Assembly (NCBI GenBank): GCA_002841035.1
Contig: PHDR01000021.1
Coordinates: forward strand, 1-15,541
From: Bacteroidetes bacterium HGW-Bacteroidetes-12
GTDB lineage: Bacteria > Bacteroidota > Bacteroidia > Flavobacteriales_E > Vicingaceae
Direction: 5' to 3'
Length of the DNA: 15,541 bases
Position 1 is the first letter of the stretch. Every line of letters starts with the position of its first letter. Shown in pieces: positions 14,868 through 15,541 of this stretch. The position numbers and the translations under genes are program-made. The notes under the pieces were generated by a model. It was not told the origin of the DNA. It was given only the letters and a program-made list of their open reading frames with translations, and ran no database searches.

Positions 14868-14921
14868 AAAGAAAAAATAGGTGCTGAGAAGTACTAAATT
14901 ATTTAACAAAGGTTAGTGTAT

Positions 14922-15541
14922 TTACTCAACCACTTCTTTCTTTTTGAATGACACGTTAAACAAATAACTTACCGAAATAGTATAAGCATTGGTTACTACA
15001 ACACTTGACATATCTTCGTTTTCAATAAAAACATCTCTTAAAGCTACTCCAACCTTGAATTTCTTCAATTTCACACCTAACGCTAATCCCCAATCAATAA
15101 TAATTCCTTGATTAACATCAGGATGTTTGCTAACATCTAAATTAGGGTTAGATGATTCTTGAGTTATGCTAAATATTCTACGATAACCAAAACTAGGTGT
15201 AATATAAAAATTTGTTTTTTTGGAGGGATTTAGTAGTTTAATTTCTGAACCAATAGTAACTCCAAAAGCATATAGTTGATAAGACAAAGTACTTGCTTCG
15301 AAAGTAAAGTTCCCATTACTGTCAAACATTCCTCCAAAAGTTAAATTTTTAATGGTGTATGCCGATTTATCTATAAAAAAGGATGAAATAACTGAAACTC
15401 TTCTATCTTTTAGAAAACGATAACCAAAATAACCTTGATAGTAGAATCCTGCTTTTCCTTCAGGCGTATAATTAACCTGACTACGAGATGCCCCTAGTTT
15501 TAAACCTGTTTCAAACTGGGCAAATAAATTTATTGTCCAAA
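14922..15541 (-). CDS. Outer-membrane beta-barrel-like protein, C-terminal part (partial at window edge)
   Basis: The frame stays open from the stop at 14922 to the right edge, about 206 codons, so the beginning lies outside the window. The in-frame Met at 15327-15329 is internal: the preceding codons continue the same pattern, with KAGFYYQGYFGYRFLKDR and SAYTIKNLTFGG. Alternating polar and aromatic residues form repeated strand-like stretches separated by short polar turns, for example LYAFGVTIGSEI, NFYITPSFGYRRIF, IDWGLALGVKLKKFKVGVAL and YTISVSYLFNVSF. This is the look of a Bacteroidota outer-membrane barrel. I see none of the end motifs of PorP/SprF and cannot name a family. It converges on mutA across the palindrome. 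The signal peptide should lie beyond the edge. Confidence 0.6.
   Translation of the reverse strand, partial: WTINLFAQFETGLKLGASRSQVNYTPEGKAGFYYQGYFGYRFLKDRRVSVISSFFIDKSAYTIKNLTFGGMFDSNGNFTFEASTLSYQLYAFGVTIGSEIKLLNPSKKTNFYITPSFGYRRIFSITQESSNPNLDVSKHPDVNQGIIIDWGLALGVKLKKFKVGVALRDVFIENEDMSSVVVTNAYTISVSYLFNVSFKKKEVVE

Noticed and set aside
14738..14870. Frameshifted remainder of mutA after its stop
   Set aside because: Reading the other two forward frames gives no mutase-like sequence; the DNA is the palindromic repeat.
14922..15541. PorP/SprF assignment for the right-edge barrel protein, tempting because sprA is nearby
   Set aside because: The C-terminal motifs typical of PorP/SprF are not seen, and the N-terminus is outside the window.

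Overview
The window looks like core chromosome of a low-GC member of the Bacteroidota, most probably a Flavobacteriia-type organism. The main evidence is a complete sprA, the giant outer-membrane translocon of the type IX secretion system, in the gene order maeB-ruvA-sprA-gcvH. A DivIC/FtsB gene next to a methylmalonyl-CoA mutase small subunit, and TAnnTTTG-type promoter boxes, agree with this. I see no phage, integrase, transposase, CRISPR array, tRNA or rRNA.

Layout. Positions 1-215 hold the probable tail of an upstream gene and the moeA leader. moeA (molybdenum cofactor insertion) runs forward at 216-1391. It converges on a minus-strand transcription unit read from right to left: maeB (fused malic enzyme and phosphotransacetylase-like domain), ruvA (Holliday junction), sprA (7.4 kb, almost half the window), gcvH (glycine cleavage H protein) and a small VanZ-like membrane protein. 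A 14-bp hairpin terminator lies between gcvH and vanZ and fixes the vanZ start. Divergent from maeB, at 13.2 kb, begin a divIC/ftsB-type cell-division gene and a short mutA-like gene. The last gene is a partial minus-strand protein that looks like an outer-membrane beta barrel.

The coding content is ordinary housekeeping plus the T9SS translocon, and I find no new multi-gene system. The least explained signal is between genes. Three same-direction junctions (maeB to ruvA, sprA to gcvH, ftsB to mutA) carry a dispersed repeat with the same orientation relative to transcription. An exact 13-mer TGTGTAAATGTGT lies 3-13 nt after each stop codon. It is followed in two of the three by AACTGA-type units and in all three by an AAACTTATAAAC-type tract ahead of the next start. 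The convergent and divergent junctions lack it. A separate long imperfect palindrome closes the mutA end. mutA itself is short at its C-terminus and has no large-subunit partner in view.
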